The notes: generated by a model from the letters alone, not told the origin. A DNA stretch of 64,000 nucleotides from Microglena sp. YARC (GCA_022414725.1 CM039464.1:25696950-25760949), one strand, 5' to 3'. Numbered from the stretch's first letter, positions 22,759 through 35,041 are shown. Numbers and translations are program-made.

Positions 22759-23075
22759 CTGCAAAACAGTCAAGGCGGTGTGGGGTGTGGGGAGCTGCAT
22801 GGCTGAGAGGGGTGGTGCACAGAGACAAAGGAACAAAAAGGGGGGGGCATGGAGGAACCTCAGTGCAAGGGGCTGGGACTGTGACCAGTGATTTCGGCTT
22901 CTGGAGGGATCAACTTGCAAAACAGTCAAGGCAGTGTGGGGTGTGGGGAGCTGCATGGCTGAGAGGGGCAGTACACAGAGACAAAGGAACAAAACAGGGG
23001 GGGCGTGGAGGAACCTCAGTGCAAGGGGCTGGGACTGTGACCAGTGATTTTGTCTTTTGGAGGGATCAACCTAAA
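22705..23075. repeat. 156-bp tandem array including the start of exon e7
   Basis: GGGACTGTGACCAGTGATTT recurs at about 22719, 22875 and 23031, an exact 156-bp step. Each unit contains the minus-strand e7 acceptor (or a variant) and about the first 50 bp of e7, plus 100 bp of intron. Only the copy nearest e7 continues into the rest of the exon. A more diverged fourth copy is visible near 23494-23535. Confidence 0.9.
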
Positions 23076-24184
<1,109 letters not shown>

Positions 24185-24237
24185 CGGGATATCCAGAGAT
24201 CTAGACTGGGTAGCGCGTCGCCTGCATAGCTGCATGT
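24185..24237 (-). CDS. exon e6
   Basis: 53 nt, entered after CCACTTCCTCTGCAG and left before GTGAGTGATG. The first two bases complete an Asn codon opened by e5. It then encodes MQLCRRRATQSRSLDIP, a basic Ser-containing segment (RRATQSRS) resembling kinase target sites. It is too short to classify alone; confidence rests on strong splice sites and phase agreement on both sides. Confidence 0.65.
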
Positions 24238-24284
24238 CTGCAGAGGAAGTGGACAGGGGGTGTAAAACAGTCAGAGATCTGTAA

Positions 24285-24540
24285 AACAGTCAGCGATGTG
24301 TTGAGAGCAGGGTTTCTGTGAGGTGCTATATGGTGAGGCTTAGGCTTTAGGGTTTAGGGTTTATGTCAGGTGCTATATGGTGAAGTTTAGGCTTTAGGGT
24401 TTAGGGTGTATGTGAGGTGCTTTCTAGTGAGGTTTAGGGTTTAGGTTTTAGGGTTTATGTGAGTTGCTATCTGGTGAGGTTCAGGATTTATGGTTTATGT
24501 TAAACTATATGGTGAGGTTTAGGGTTTCGCGTCCATATCT
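24285..24540. repeat. telomere-like tandem repeat
   Basis: About four units of roughly 60 bp containing GGTTTAGGGTTTATGTGAGG and GCTATATGGTGAGG, in intron 5. The motif occurs one or two times per unit and is imperfect. Confidence 0.85.
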
Positions 24541-25040
24541 ACACATTCGCACATGCAGCCATAACAAACGAAAAACAATAATTTTGTCTGTCCATTTGTC
24601 CATCTATTTACATACGCACACACAGGAACAAACCTAATTCCAAACGTTGACCAACCCCCCAAACCCAGACCTAAACAAGCAAAACTAAAACGCAATTCCA
24701 TACACAGACCAAAAACCCAAACCCAAACCCAAACAGCGAGAAATTGTGTCCAATCACATGAGAGGGAGAGAGAGATTGTTTTGAGAACCTAGAGAGAGAG
24801 AGATTGTTTTGAGAACCTAGAGAGAGAGAGGGGGTTTTGAGAACCTAGAGAGAGAGAGAGGGTTTTGAGAACCTAGTTCGCCACCCCCCTAATCTCGTAA
24901 GCATGGATCCATCTATACATACAAACATGCAGCTACAAGAAAAAGTAATGATGCAGCTACGAGAAAAAGTAATGATGCAGCTACAAGAAGAAGTAATGAT
25001 GCAGCTACGAGAAAAAGTAATGATGCAGCTACAAGAAAAA
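24541..25040. other. intronic sequence with GA-rich and CAGCTAC repeats
   Basis: GAGAGAGAGATTGTTTTGAG units (24755-24870) and five copies of ATGCAGCTACAAGAAAAAGT (24926-25040). The GA-rich part includes ATGAGAGGGAGAG, probably a relic of the exon e5 donor region. Confidence 0.6.
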
Positions 25041-25142
25041 GTAATGATAACGCCTGGTGGGGCTTGGTATTAAGGGAACCCGTCGTACGCAGGCAGAGAA
25101 CGGTCTACCACCTCAACTGGATAAGCTACCATGGCGGTTGAC
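25041..25142 (-). mobile_element. SINE-A, 5'-truncated copy
   Basis: Reverse complement of the SINE-A body and tail: GTAATGATAACGCCTGGTGG at the left edge corresponds to the SINE terminus, and the match runs to the GTCAACCGC segment. The tRNA-like head is absent. It sits beside an array of a 22-bp unit containing AAGTAATGAT, so the exact junction is uncertain. Confidence 0.8.
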
Positions 25143-25207
25143 AAACTACATTCAACAAAACTCAATAATTGTCTCTGTCTGTCCATCAAGATACACATAC
25201 ACGCAGG

Positions 25208-25312
25208 TATGACGGTGACTACGGCTAGCCCAGGCTTACGCTGTGGTGCCCCTAACTTCACGTCCTAAGAGTGACCTCATTACTCGGATGTAACAATTTC
25301 ATTTCATTTCAT
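25208..25312 (+). mobile_element. 105-bp 3' fragment of the dual-endonuclease LINE family
   Basis: Matches the 3' end of the LINE at 58395-58500: GACGGTGACTACGGCTAGC, GGCTTACGCTGTGGTG, CTTCACGTCCT and GGATGTAACAATTTC. It ends in (ATTTC)n where the LINE ends in (AATTTC)n. The 10-bp TACACGCAGG flanks it at 25198-25207 and 25313-25322. It is either a severely 5'-truncated copy or a SINE that borrowed the LINE tail. Confidence 0.82.
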
Positions 25313-25651
25313 TACACGCAGGGACAAGAACCCCAAACCCAATCATGTCTGTGTCCGCCCTTCCATCCATCTTTACAGATGGATACTCTTGACACAAAAC
25401 CAAAACAACAACGGTACGTGTGCGCCAACTCTTTATAGGCGCGATGTAACTCTTTTGGCCAATTTTTGGTGTTCGGCCTCTATCACAACACAGTGCGCCT
25501 ACTCTTTTGTAGGAGTGGCAACGCCATTAAAAATGGATCCTCGGGGTCGCTGGTTTGTCTCAGGAGACCCACCTTCTGGGGCGAAAGTCAACAACAACAA
25601 AAAAATGTAGGCACAGAAACCCAAGCCCACACATTTTGTCTAGCAGCTCAC

Positions 25652-25690
25652 ATGAGAGAGATTGCTGTTCAGATAACCTTGTCCAGCATC
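25652..25690 (-). pseudogene. decayed copy of exon e5
   Basis: Minus strand GGACAAGGTTATCTGAACAG and CAATCTCTCTCATGTGAG match e5 and its donor region, but TGA interrupts the frame and no matching acceptor precedes it. It lies in intron 5. Confidence 0.6.
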
Positions 25691-25759
25691 ACAATACCAA
25701 AACATTTTATCTGTCCGTCCATCCATCCATCTACACTTACGCACAGGGACAAAATAACA

Positions 25760-26815
25760 AACCCAACAATTTTGTGTCCATCTCGTACACGCTGTGTCCA
25801 TCTCGTACACGCTGTGTCCATCTCGTACATTTGTGTGTCCATCTCGTACACGCTGTGTCCATCTCGTACACGCTGTGTCCATCTCGTACACGCTGAGAGA
25901 AAAAATCCATCTACTCTTACACGCTGTTCATCCATCTACTCGTACACGCTGAGAGTTCATCCATCTACTCGTACACGCTGAGAGTTCATCCATCTACTCG
26001 TACACGCTGAGAGTTCATCCATCTACTCGTACACGCTGAGAGAAAAACAAAACCCAAACAATTTGTCTGTCCCTCCATCCATAAACATACATGGGCTTAT
26101 AAACCCAAACCCACAAATTAAGTATAGCAACGCACATGAGAGAGGGATTGCTGTTCGGATAACCTTATCCATCTTCCCAAAACCCAAACATGTATCTGTC
26201 CCTCCATCCATCTTAACATATGGACACACAGGCATAAAACCCAAACATGTATCTGTCCCTCCATCCATCTAAACATATGGACACACAGGCATAAAACCCA
26301 AACATGTATCTGTCCCTCCATCCATCTAAACATATGGACACACAGGCATAAAAACCAAACATGTATCTGTCCCTCCATCCATCTAAACATATGGAAACAC
26401 AGGCATAAAACCCAAACATGTATCTGTCCCTCCATCCATCTAAACATATGGACACACAGGCATAAAACCCAAACATGTATCTGTCCCTCCATCCATCTAA
26501 ACATATGGACACACAGGCATAAAACCCAAACATGTATCTGTCCCTCCATCCATCTAAACATATGGACACACAGGCATACAACCCAAACATGTATCTGTCC
26601 CTCCATCCATCTAAACATATGGACACACAGGCATAAAACCCAAACATGTATCTGTCCCTCCATCCATCAAAACATATGGACACACAGGCATAAAACCCTA
26701 ACATGTATCTGTCCCTCCATCCATCTAAACATATGGACACACAGGCATAAAACCCAAACATGTATCTGTCCCTCCATCCATCTAAACATATGGACACACA
26801 GGCATAAAACCCAAA
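25760..26815. repeat. 18-bp, 29-bp and 57-bp minisatellites
   Basis: Six copies of TGTCCATCTCGTACACGC (about 25786-25895), four copies of a ~29-bp unit with CATCCATCTACTCGTACACG (25905-26040), and about eleven copies of a 57-bp unit with CATGTATCTGTCCCTCCATC and AAACATATGGACACACAGG (26166-26815). The 57-bp unit equals 19 codons, so long frames (MEGQIHVWVLCLC-type repeats) stay open on the minus strand. They are judged artefactual. Confidence 0.9.
26135..26172 (-). pseudogene. decayed copy of exon e5
   Basis: Minus strand GATGGATAAGGTTATCCGAA and CAGCAATCCCTCTCTCATGT correspond to e5, with the donor changed to ATGTGCG. It lies inside intron 5. Confidence 0.6.
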
Positions 26816-27256
26816 CCCAGACATTGTGTCTGCTCACAATGTTTCCCATATAATTACCATGTAATTGCCATACAATTACCATGAAATTGCCATATAATTA
26901 CCATTTAATAACCACTTATACACACACAAGGACAAAACCCAAACCCACACTTTTAGTCTAACCCCTCCCCCCCCACACACACACCCATAAAAGCATGAAA
27001 AACAAAACATTGTTGATTCCAGAACCTTGCCCCCCCCCACACCCACACCCACACACACAGCCACACACAACCATAAAAACATAAAAGAACATTAAAATGT
27101 GTATACTCACTTGAGAGAGAAATTGCTGATTGCTGATTTCAGATCCTTGTCCATCCCCCACCCCACACCCCCCACACCCCCCCACACACACACAAACGCA
27201 CCCCACCCCACCCCATAAAACCTAAAAAATATAAATAAAACATTGAACATGTGTGT
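26816..27256. other. intron 5 remainder, C- and CA-rich
   Basis: CATATAATTACCAT repeats near 26845-26905, then C-rich stretches mixed with CACACA around 26965, 27030 and 27160-27215, repeating with the e5 relics about every 135-145 bp. No additional coding signal. Confidence 0.6.
27111..27156 (-). pseudogene. decayed copy of exon e5
   Basis: Minus strand ATGGACAAGGATCTGAAATC, a duplicated CAGCAAT segment, then TTTCTCTCTCAA followed by GTGAGTATAC, an intact-looking donor. The acceptor side is replaced by a C-rich tract. It is the copy nearest to e5. Confidence 0.6.
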
Positions 27257-27262
27257 ACTCAC

Positions 27263-27312
27263 TTGAGAGAGAGATGGCTGATTTGATAACCTTGTCCATC
27301 ACCACCCTCTTC
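27263..27312 (-). CDS. exon e5
   Basis: 50 nt with a good acceptor (GATAAGTTCTTACAG) and donor GTGAGTACAC. In the only frame compatible with e6 it encodes KRVVMDKVIKSAISLS, an amphipathic-looking helix, and ends with one base of the Asn codon completed by e6. It needs two bases from the preceding exon, which e4 does not supply, so an intervening exon is missing. Three to four degraded copies lie downstream on the coding strand. Confidence 0.6.
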
Positions 27313-27339
27313 CTGTAAGAACTTATCATGTCAAGCACT

Positions 27340-28575
27340 GGCGACTTGCTCCGCCCCTACATATGAGCAGAAGACAGTGTATGGTATGTGAGTGTAAGCT
27401 ATGTGACTGTGTGCGAGTACAGTATGTGGGTGCATGGTATGTGGGCGACTTGCTCAGCCCCTACATATGAGCAGAAGTCAGTGTATGGTTTGTGAGTGTA
27501 AGCTATGTGACTGTGTGAGAGTACAGTCTGTGGGTGCATGGTATGTGACTATGAGATTTTACAGTATGTGGGTGCAGGCTATGTGTATATGTGAGAGTAC
27601 AGTATGTGGGTGCATGGTATGTGACTATGTGATTGTACAGTATGTGGGTGCATGCTATGTGTCTATGCGAGAGTGCAGGGTATGTGCTTGGGTGCAGGGT
27701 GTGCTCTGATCACGTCAATCACTGGAAACTTGCCATGTCCATGTGAATGAACAGAAGGGAGTGTATGGTATGTGACTAGTCGGCATGAGTGTGCAGTCTG
27801 TGAGTGTACAGCATGTGTGTGTAGCCTATGTGTCTATGCAAGTGTATAGTATGTGGTTGCAGGGTATGTGGGAGCAGGGTGTGTGACTATGCAACTGTGC
27901 AGTATGTCAGTGTTTAGTGTACGTGTGAAGTGTGTGTGTACAGTGTGTGGGTATATAGTATGTGGTTACAGGTTACAGGGTATGTGTGTGAGTACAGGGT
28001 AGGTGCTTGGGTGCAGGGTGTATGTACAGTATGTGAGTGTGGAGTCTGTGGGTGCAGTTTAGGTGTGTGGGCACAGGGTATTTGCTTGGGTGCAGGGTGT
28101 GTGTACAGTTTGTGAGCGTGGAGTCTGTGGGTGCAGGGTAGGTGTGTGGTCACAGGGTATTTGCTTGGGTGCAGGGTGTGTGTACAGTTTGTGAGCGTGG
28201 AGTCTGTGGGTGCAGGGTAGGTGTGTGGGCACAGGGTATTTGCTTGGGTGCAGGGTGTGTGTACAGTATGTAAGCGTGGAGTCTGTGGGTGCAGGGTAGG
28301 TGTGTGGGCACAGTGTATTTGCTTGGTTGCAGGGTGTGTGTACAGTATGTGAGCGTGGAGTCTGCGGGTGCAGGTTAGGTGTGTGGGCACAGGGTATTTG
28401 CTTGGGTGCAGGGTGTGTGTACAGTATGTGAGCGTGGAGTCTGTGGGTGCAGGGTAGGTGTGTGGGCACAGGGTATTTGCTTGGTTGCAGGGTGTGTGTA
28501 CAGTATGTGAGCGTGGAGTCTGTGGGTGCAGGGTAGGTGTGTGGGCACAGGGTATTTTCTTGGGTTCAGGGTGTG
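27340..28575. repeat. 79-bp minisatellite and related GT-rich repeats
   Basis: GTGAGCGTGGAGTCTGTGGG (or variant) recurs at 28112, 28191, 28270, 28349, 28428 and 28507, a 79-bp step. The left part (27360-27700) has shorter GTATGTGGGTGCATGGTATG units. It occupies the intron between e4 and e5; no further exon was identified in it. Confidence 0.9.
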
Positions 28576-28857
28576 CTCTGATCTTGTCAATTATATTATA
28601 TGGTCCCTTAAGGAGGTGGAGGTTTTTTCATCGCATTAAGGTATCATCTCCTCTATCGTCATTCGAAGAGATGGATGACTGTCTGTATCTCTTGAAGGTG
28701 TTTGGAGTTCAGTTCATCAATGCTTTTTCTGTTTAGTCCTTTCTGTCATGGTTGAGCAAATCCCTTTAGCCTATTTGGCTTACCCCTGGACTGTAACATT
28801 CATACATAAAGACATACATACACGCATGCGCACATACATACATCTGTATATATAAAG

Positions 28858-30335
28858 AAATCATGGCGGTCGCGGTCGTGGTGGTGTCATCGCATAACCG
28901 TCTTAACCGACTTCCCGCCCAGCCAATTCCCGCTTTAATCCATTCTACTTCAAATTCTGCCTTATTTGGCCTCCTGCAAATTCTGCCTGTTGCGCCCGAT
29001 TTCTCTTTTTCCCGCCTGAGTACTTCCACCTAATTTTGGCAGCGCTACAGCTCGTCTTCCTACAAGCTTTTCCCCCTGCTTCTCTGCAAGACCTTTCCCT
29101 TGCGTCAAGAGACCTGTTGCTACGCACAACGGAAGGTGACGTGGTCAGTTAGCCAACCTGGCAGAAATGTCCGAATCGCATCCATCTTATGTCACAAACT
29201 TGACTGCAACTTCTTCCCACTGTATTGAGAAACATGTCGCTCAGCGTTGTACCATAGAAAGTACGCGGCAAAGTTCACCAAACTGAAAATATCGCTGAGC
29301 ATTCTCGCCCTAACTTTAACCGAACATCTCATATCAGCTGGCTGCAACTTCTTCCCACTGCATCGAGAAACATCTTGCTGTGCATTGTGCCATAGAGAGT
29401 ACACAGCAAACTTGAATGGATGAACCTAGCGATATTTCGAAGTCTCAGATCAAGTCGACTTTGGGAGCAGTTCGGGTGAACAGGATTGTTCTTCGGCCAA
29501 ACTGTTGACATGCTCGCTAAGAAGAAGCTTCAGTTATGTACAGTTTCAATTGCGCAGGTTCAGTTTTTACAGTGGGTTCGGCTATCGATCACAGCTGAGG
29601 CGGGAGGGAAGCAGGTCTGATGCTATAAGCGGAGTCGGATTATGTGCAAACGTTGTCAATGGGTTGGATCTGCAGCTTGCTCATCGCCCTGTTTGCCTTT
29701 CAGCTATGGAAAAGCCCACAGCTGAAGTGGGAGGGGGCAGATAGGGAGCATGTGTGTGCTGGTGGGTGCGTGTAGTAGGGAGGGGAGGGATGAGAGTGGG
29801 GAGAGGGTGGGGGGCTGGTGGTATGGCTGGGATGGGGGAAGGGATGGAGTCAGGAAATATGTCAGGACGAGTAAGGGAGTATGTTTGTTGGTGTGGGTCC
29901 ATGGTTGGGTGGGGTGGGGTGGGGGTGGAGATAACTGGGGGTGGGTGGGTGGGTGGGTGGGTGGGGGGGGCGGTAAATGTACGGTAGTGTGTGGGTGCTT
30001 TTGGGTGCACAAGGGAGACCATCGCAAGGGATATGCGCCCGTCAGTGTTTTAAGTTGCATGCACTGCAGAGAAAGCCGGCGTAAACCGTTCTGTAACCCA
30101 GATAAAACAGGTGTGGCCAACGGGAGGGGAGAGAGGGGGTGGGGGGGAGGGAGTGTCTTTAGTGGGGTAAACATCATGGCTGTGTGTTCATGTAAGGGGT
30201 GGGGGGGAGTACAAGTGTAAACCATTATGTAACCCAGTCCCAGCCCCAGGTCAGATGGGCACCGTACTATGATAGGGGGTGGTTTGTCTACGTGAGAGTA
30301 GGTGTGGCCACCGGCCACACGGGCTACTGTACTAG
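28858..30335 (+). repeat. dispersed repeat DR3, copy 2 (~1.5 kb)
   Basis: Same order of landmarks as 17521-19045: AAAGAAATCATGG, ACCGACTTCCCGCCCAG, CTTCTTCCCACTG duplicates, GGACCGGATTG-type sequence near 29490, GAAGTGGGAGG, AAGTTGCATGCACTGCAGAG, and the end GGCCACACGGGCTACTGTAC. Poly-G tracts of copy 1 are largely replaced by GGGT repeats here. Both copies are plus-oriented inside introns of the host gene. Confidence 0.85.
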
Positions 30336-30419
30336 TACATACATAAATACATATATATACATGTAAACATACAGGAATTCAGCTAGCTGGCGCTAGCTGG
30401 CTATCGGATTTTTTGTTAT

Positions 30420-31030
30420 ACGGGTTTAGGGTTTAGGGAAGGGAAAGGAGAGGGCGGGGAGGGTTGCGCGGGGGGGGAGATGGCTGGAAGGTTTGTGGGG
30501 CAGGGGGGAGCAGGAGGGAGAAAGAGAGGGTGTGGCAATGGGGATGGGGAGCAGAAAGATTGAGGGAAAAGTAGGGGGTCGTGCAGGTCTGGAGGGAAGG
30601 GGGGGCATACATTATGGAAGTGAAGGGGGCATGCATCACATATTTTTAGCTGCAAAGGGGGAAATGTCTTGACTGATTGAATGTGAAGGAGGAGAGGGAT
30701 GAGTGGGAGGGGGGGGACATACAAGGGCCTGACCCCTTCTGTAACCCTGAGCAAACCAAAGGACCTGGGTGGTTGGGGGATGGCCACCGGCCACACGGAC
30801 AATGTACTAGTACATACATACATACATGCATACACACGTACATACACACATACATGCATACACACACACACATACATACATACATACATACATACATACA
30901 TACATACATACATACATACATACATACATACATACATACATACATACATACATACATACATACATACATACATACATACATACAAACATACATACATACA
31001 TACATACATACATACATACATACATACATA
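30420..31030 (+). repeat. dispersed repeat DR2, copy 2, with (CATA)n tail
   Basis: Starts with GGGTTTAGGGTTTAGGG, continues G-rich, carries CTTCTGTAACCCTGAGC, and ends GGCCACACGGACAATGTACT then AGTACATACATA. About 225 bp of CATA/TACA microsatellite follows, ending 19 bp before exon e4. It matches 17090-17500. Confidence 0.85.
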
Positions 31031-31048
31031 CAAAGGTATCTCACTCAC

Positions 31049-31153
31049 CGAGGCAAATACACGATTCTGTTCTTTTCTCTTCTGTTCAGCTGTCTTGTCC
31101 TTGCTTGACTCAGAGATGCGTTTCAAAAAAGTCACAAAGTCAGTCAAATCCAC
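31049..31153 (-). CDS. exon e4, second half of EF-hand and coiled region
   Basis: 105 nt, 35 codons, phase 0 at both ends. The acceptor is CCCCCTTGCACAG and the donor is GCCTCG followed by GTGAGTGAG. It encodes VDLTDFVTFLKRISESS, the loop positions 8-12 and exiting helix of the EF-hand begun in e3, then a strongly charged helix (KDKTAEQKRKEQNRVFAS). It sits 19 bp from a long CATA microsatellite, yet its coding sequence is not repetitive. Confidence 0.75.
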
Positions 31154-31305
31154 CTGTGCAAGGGGGTAATGGGGGTTTGTGTGTATGCGTGCGTGTATGT
31201 GTTTGTGTTTGAGAGTGTGTGATTGTATGTGTGTGTACGTGTGTGTGTGTATGTGTGGGTATATGTGTATGTGTGTATCTGTTTGTACGTATGTTTGTAT
31301 GTATG

Positions 31306-31415
31306 TACTAGTACATTGCCCGTGTGGCTGGAGGCCCCCCCCACCCCCCCACCCAGGTCGTGGGTCTTGTTCTGGCCTGGGTTACATAACGTGCAACGCC
31401 CTTGGAAGTACATCC

Positions 31416-31451
<36 letters not shown>

Positions 31452-32080
31452 TTACTCACATGCACACAGTCAAGATATTTCTCACTTTGCAAAATATCGA
31501 ACACATGCCCCCTTCATTTCCCTACTATACATTTACCTCCCCCACCCCCAGCCCCCAGGACCCACGTGATCCCTGTTTCCCCCTAAATCTTCCTGCCCCC
31601 CATCCCCACCCCCTTGACACACACTCTGTTTATCCCCCTTGTACCCCACCTAACCCCCAGTCATCTCCACACCACCCAAATATGCCCCCCTACACCCCAG
31701 CCATCTCCACACCACCCAAATTTACCCCCGTACCCCGGTGGCCACCCCCCACCCAGGCCCTGGGTTCTGGTCTGGGTAACATAACGGGTTACGTCCTTGT
31801 ATGTACCCCCCCTACCCATATGTATCACACACATACCATTCCAACTCAACCCAAGGCAGAACCACAGCCTCCACACATTTCTGGATCCCTCCTTGCCCCT
31901 CACCCCACCCCATGTACACACTTTCTCTTTCTCCCCCCTCCCCTCACCCTAAGCATCCCCACCCAGGGTGGGTCAACCTCGAGCCTCGCCTTCCACTCTC
32001 TCTTTCCCCAACCACCGGCACGGACGCGTAATCCCCTTCTCCCTACTTCATCCATTTCACTCCAGCTGTGGGCCTAGATC
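31306..32080 (-). repeat. dispersed repeat DR2, copy 3 and C-rich flank
   Basis: Reverse orientation: GTACTAGTACATTGCCCGTG at the left edge, then a poly-C tract (about 31411-31450), CAAGATATTTCTCACTTTGC, and CTAAATCTTCCTGCCCCCC, which mirror DR2 copy 1. C-rich sequence with partial repeats of CATCTCCACACCACCCAAAT continues to about 32080. Confidence 0.75.
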
Positions 32081-32786
32081 ATGCAGAAATACGAAGTGGA
32101 TAAAGAGCAGGCTGCGGATCCAATCTGCTAACAAGTTGCGAAAGCCGGCCCCACTGACAATACCGGGCTTGCACAACCGCGATTTGTAAAGCGACATACC
32201 TGCAGCTTCTTCTTTGCGCGTAACATAGTTGGGTTTGCAGCTGTTGCTTTGACCAGGAAGTTCCAGCCAGTCTTCTATCGCAACATGCTAAGCAACCGAT
32301 GTATCAATGCTTGAAACCGAGGGGGGGGCAAGAATAAAGTTGGCAGACCGCATGTTCGGAAGTTGTTATATTGACCCCTGGACCCCCCCCCCCCCCCCTC
32401 CCTCCCCCCCATTGAGACCTCATATCTAAACACCCAGACAGTATAACATAGTGAAAGGGGGGTCCATGAGCATCATCTCGTCAAGGCATTTCCAACCATA
32501 CAACCAAAAGATGCAAATATCAAGTTTGGACAAAGTTATTTAGATTTCAGTATTTTTACAACTTTCTTGAGCGCTCCGCAGTCGTCCGCACCCTTGGAGG
32601 AGATCACTAAGGCATGTATAGGACTGAAGGCGCTATTTATCTGTCTACCGTATCTAAATTTATTATCATCATTATCATGGCTTAATCGACTCAACTTGTA
32701 TTCTGGAGCCTGATGGTCTGCTCGGGTGGTGTGTGTGTGTCTGGGGTGTGTGTGCGCGTGCGTGTGGGTGGGTGGTGGGTGTGGGT

Positions 32787-32821
<35 letters not shown>

Positions 32822-34075
32822 CCACTGCTTTAGGAACCTCGTAGGGGACCAGAGTTCAGAACGCGCATCCAAACGCGTTGCGCGAGCGCCTTTTTCGCCG
32901 CCAACTGCCGCTCGTGCGAAGCTGGGCGCGAAGGTCTGGGTGATGTCCAGCCTGGCGTCCAGCCTGGATGTACCTTCCAGGAGATCCACCTATTACACCC
33001 TGCGTGTAACTTACTAACGAATGCAGATTCGCACTCCTCTCGTCGAGACGTACTCATTGGTGTACCTCACGCTCGAAAATTCGCACTGGCAAGAAAGTTA
33101 CACGAGGTACAAATAAAATTGGGAAAACGGTCGGACCCCCCCTCCCCCCCACCCCCACCCCCACCCCCACCCCCACCCCCACCCCTCGTATCTCGGCCGC
33201 CCGTGGGTGTATCGACGTGATTTTTTTTGTATCGACTATTGCTCACGGTTCTGTATCCATATCGAACATGCGGTACGAAATCTTTTTCCTTGCCCCCCCC
33301 TCGCTTGAAACAATGAAAAGATATTGGATGAGGGGTGCAAGGGCCATATAGCGATTATGTGGTAGAAATCTTCAACTTCCGTCCGGTCAACACCTGCTGA
33401 ATGAATGATGTGAAGAAATTGCAATTACTTGCAAGCTGGTGAAATTAATTGTTAGCCCTTTCTCTCCTGCTCTGGCAAGCTCACTTCGAGCGCTGGCTGG
33501 CGGTGTTGCGCGCCCTCATGTCCATTAAGACCGTTGGCACGCATCATGGAGCATGAGCAGAAGACCGCATCGAGAAGTTTGCTGGCTGTATTCATAGCTC
33601 CTCTGCCTAAATCTGGTTGATTGTGCGTATGCACGCATCGAGTAGCATTATTACGTAATTTGCCACCGTGAACTCCAGAACGACCGATTTCAAAAAGGGT
33701 CAGGGCCGGTCAGAAATTCGTTGGTGAAGCATTTCTGTATGTCTACATATATATAGATGTATGTGCCGCATGTATTTATATGTGCATGTATGTGTGTATG
33801 TAAGGTTACACCAAAGCAATATCAATGGGTTGTTTACAAGAACTCCATCAATGTCATATCATTGGCAAAGCCCCCCCCCCCCCCCCCCCCCCCCCATTGT
33901 CCGTCCGAAACAACGCCAAAAAAACGAGCGAGACGAAGCCTGGCACGCCAGCCAACCGTCTCATAACTAACTGGCTTTAGTCAGCTCCGGTCCGTTGCCA
34001 CCTGTCGTTCCGTTGCCAGCACTCTCCACCAATTTCCGCATTGCTACAAGAACTCGATCAATGTCATTTCAGCTC
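32081..34075. other. intron 3 sequence without supportable exon
   Basis: Mostly unique sequence with poly-C at 32383-32398 and 33870-33894, poly-G at about 32790-32820, and a (CCCCCA)n tract at 33140-33185. Open frames of 60-110 codons exist on both strands but lack splice-site support compatible with neighbouring phases. Confidence 0.5.
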
Positions 34076-34079
34076 AGCT

Positions 34080-34335
34080 CAGCTCAACTCAGTTCAGTTA
34101 TAGTCAAGCATTACATCACATGCATGCATGCCCTACTTCATTGCATTGGTATCCTGTTACACAAACGCGCAATTGTGAACAGGCTTGTTCACAATTGCTA
34201 CATTTCACAATTGCTACATTTCCTACATTTTTGCTACATTTGTGTTCACAATTGCTACATATTTGTTCACAATTGCTACATTCCACAATTGCTACATTTC
34301 ACAGGTGCTACATTCCACACCTTTGTATCTTGAGG
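34080..34335. repeat. AGCTC repeats and CACAATTGCTACATT array
   Basis: CAGCTCAGCTCAGCTCAACTC near 34071-34090 and about eight imperfect copies of TTCACAATTGCTACAT at 34170-34320. CAATTG makes each unit partly palindromic. Confidence 0.85.
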
Positions 34336-34539
34336 TGCTAAATTATAGCCTTTTGGGGTTGCTTTTTTTTTACAAAAAGCTGCCAGTGACACCCTGAAGG
34401 ATGCTAGGAGCACCATGGTGCTACGTAAAGACACTGGTATCTTGTATTCAAAACAAACCTGCTTTTGAATACATAAGCACGCGTAACTTTAACAAACAAA
34501 CAAACAAGCAAACATGCTTGTGAATATATAAGCATGCGT

Positions 34540-34710
34540 TGAGCTCTGGCTATATGGTATAGTATTGCCTAGCATCAGACGGGTTGACCAGGTTCACAAC
34601 ATTTCAGACTTGCCGCCTTGGAAGAGATAGCGTACTTCTCACCGTGCTGTCGCACGGTAGTCCAAACTCAGGCACAGAGGGTCTGCGAAACCAAATAAAC
34701 CCAACATGGC
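34540..34710 (+). mobile_element. SINE-B copy 2, internally deleted
   Basis: GAGCTCTGGCTATATGGTAT, AGTATTGCCTAGC, CATCAGACGGGT, then a gap of about 20 bp relative to copy 1 that removes the B box, then GACCAGGTTCACAA and the end AAATAAACCCAACATGG. Without the B box it is unlikely to be transcribed from its own promoter. Confidence 0.75.
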
Positions 34711-34738
34711 ATCCATTCTGCAGTATTTACACATGCAT

Positions 34739-34938
34739 AAGCCCATTTTAGTGATATACAATGGTGTAGTGGTAGACCGGATCGCTTGAGGATGAAGAGT
34801 CGGGGGTTCGACTCACCCTTCGGTCGCTCTTAGAGTTGCAGGTCGTTGTCAACCGCTTGTCCAGTTGAGGTAGGAGACCGCTCCCCACCCAAGTACGACA
34901 GGCTGCCTTAACACCACGCCCCACCAGGCGTTATCATT
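34739..34938 (+). mobile_element. SINE-A copy 2
   Basis: tRNA-like head with GGTGTAGTGGTAGACC, B box GGTTCGACTC, body, hairpin and TTATCATTAC end. The 12-bp TTACACATGCAT lies at 34727-34738 and 34937-34948, giving a target-site duplication whose first bases overlap the SINE terminus. It lies in intron 3, about 100 bp from exon e3. Confidence 0.88.
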
Positions 34939-35041
34939 ACACATGCATGCAAATGGGAGGGTTCCCTCAGTCTCACGTCCTGTGGCAGCTTGTACTATTT
35001 TTCAATTTAACATTAGGATGCGTAAAAAACAAGCGACTTAC

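Noticed and set aside
26118..26824. 200-codon minus-strand frame with repeated MEGQIHVW-type units
   Set aside because: The 57-bp minisatellite is a multiple of three, so several frames stay open; no splice sites or unique flanks compatible with the neighbouring exons.
28600..28740. Missing exon between e4 and e5 (frame with KSIDELNSKHLQEIQTVIHL)
   Set aside because: No good acceptor or donor, and it adjoins a dispersed motif shared with 15.6 kb, so it is more likely transposon sequence.
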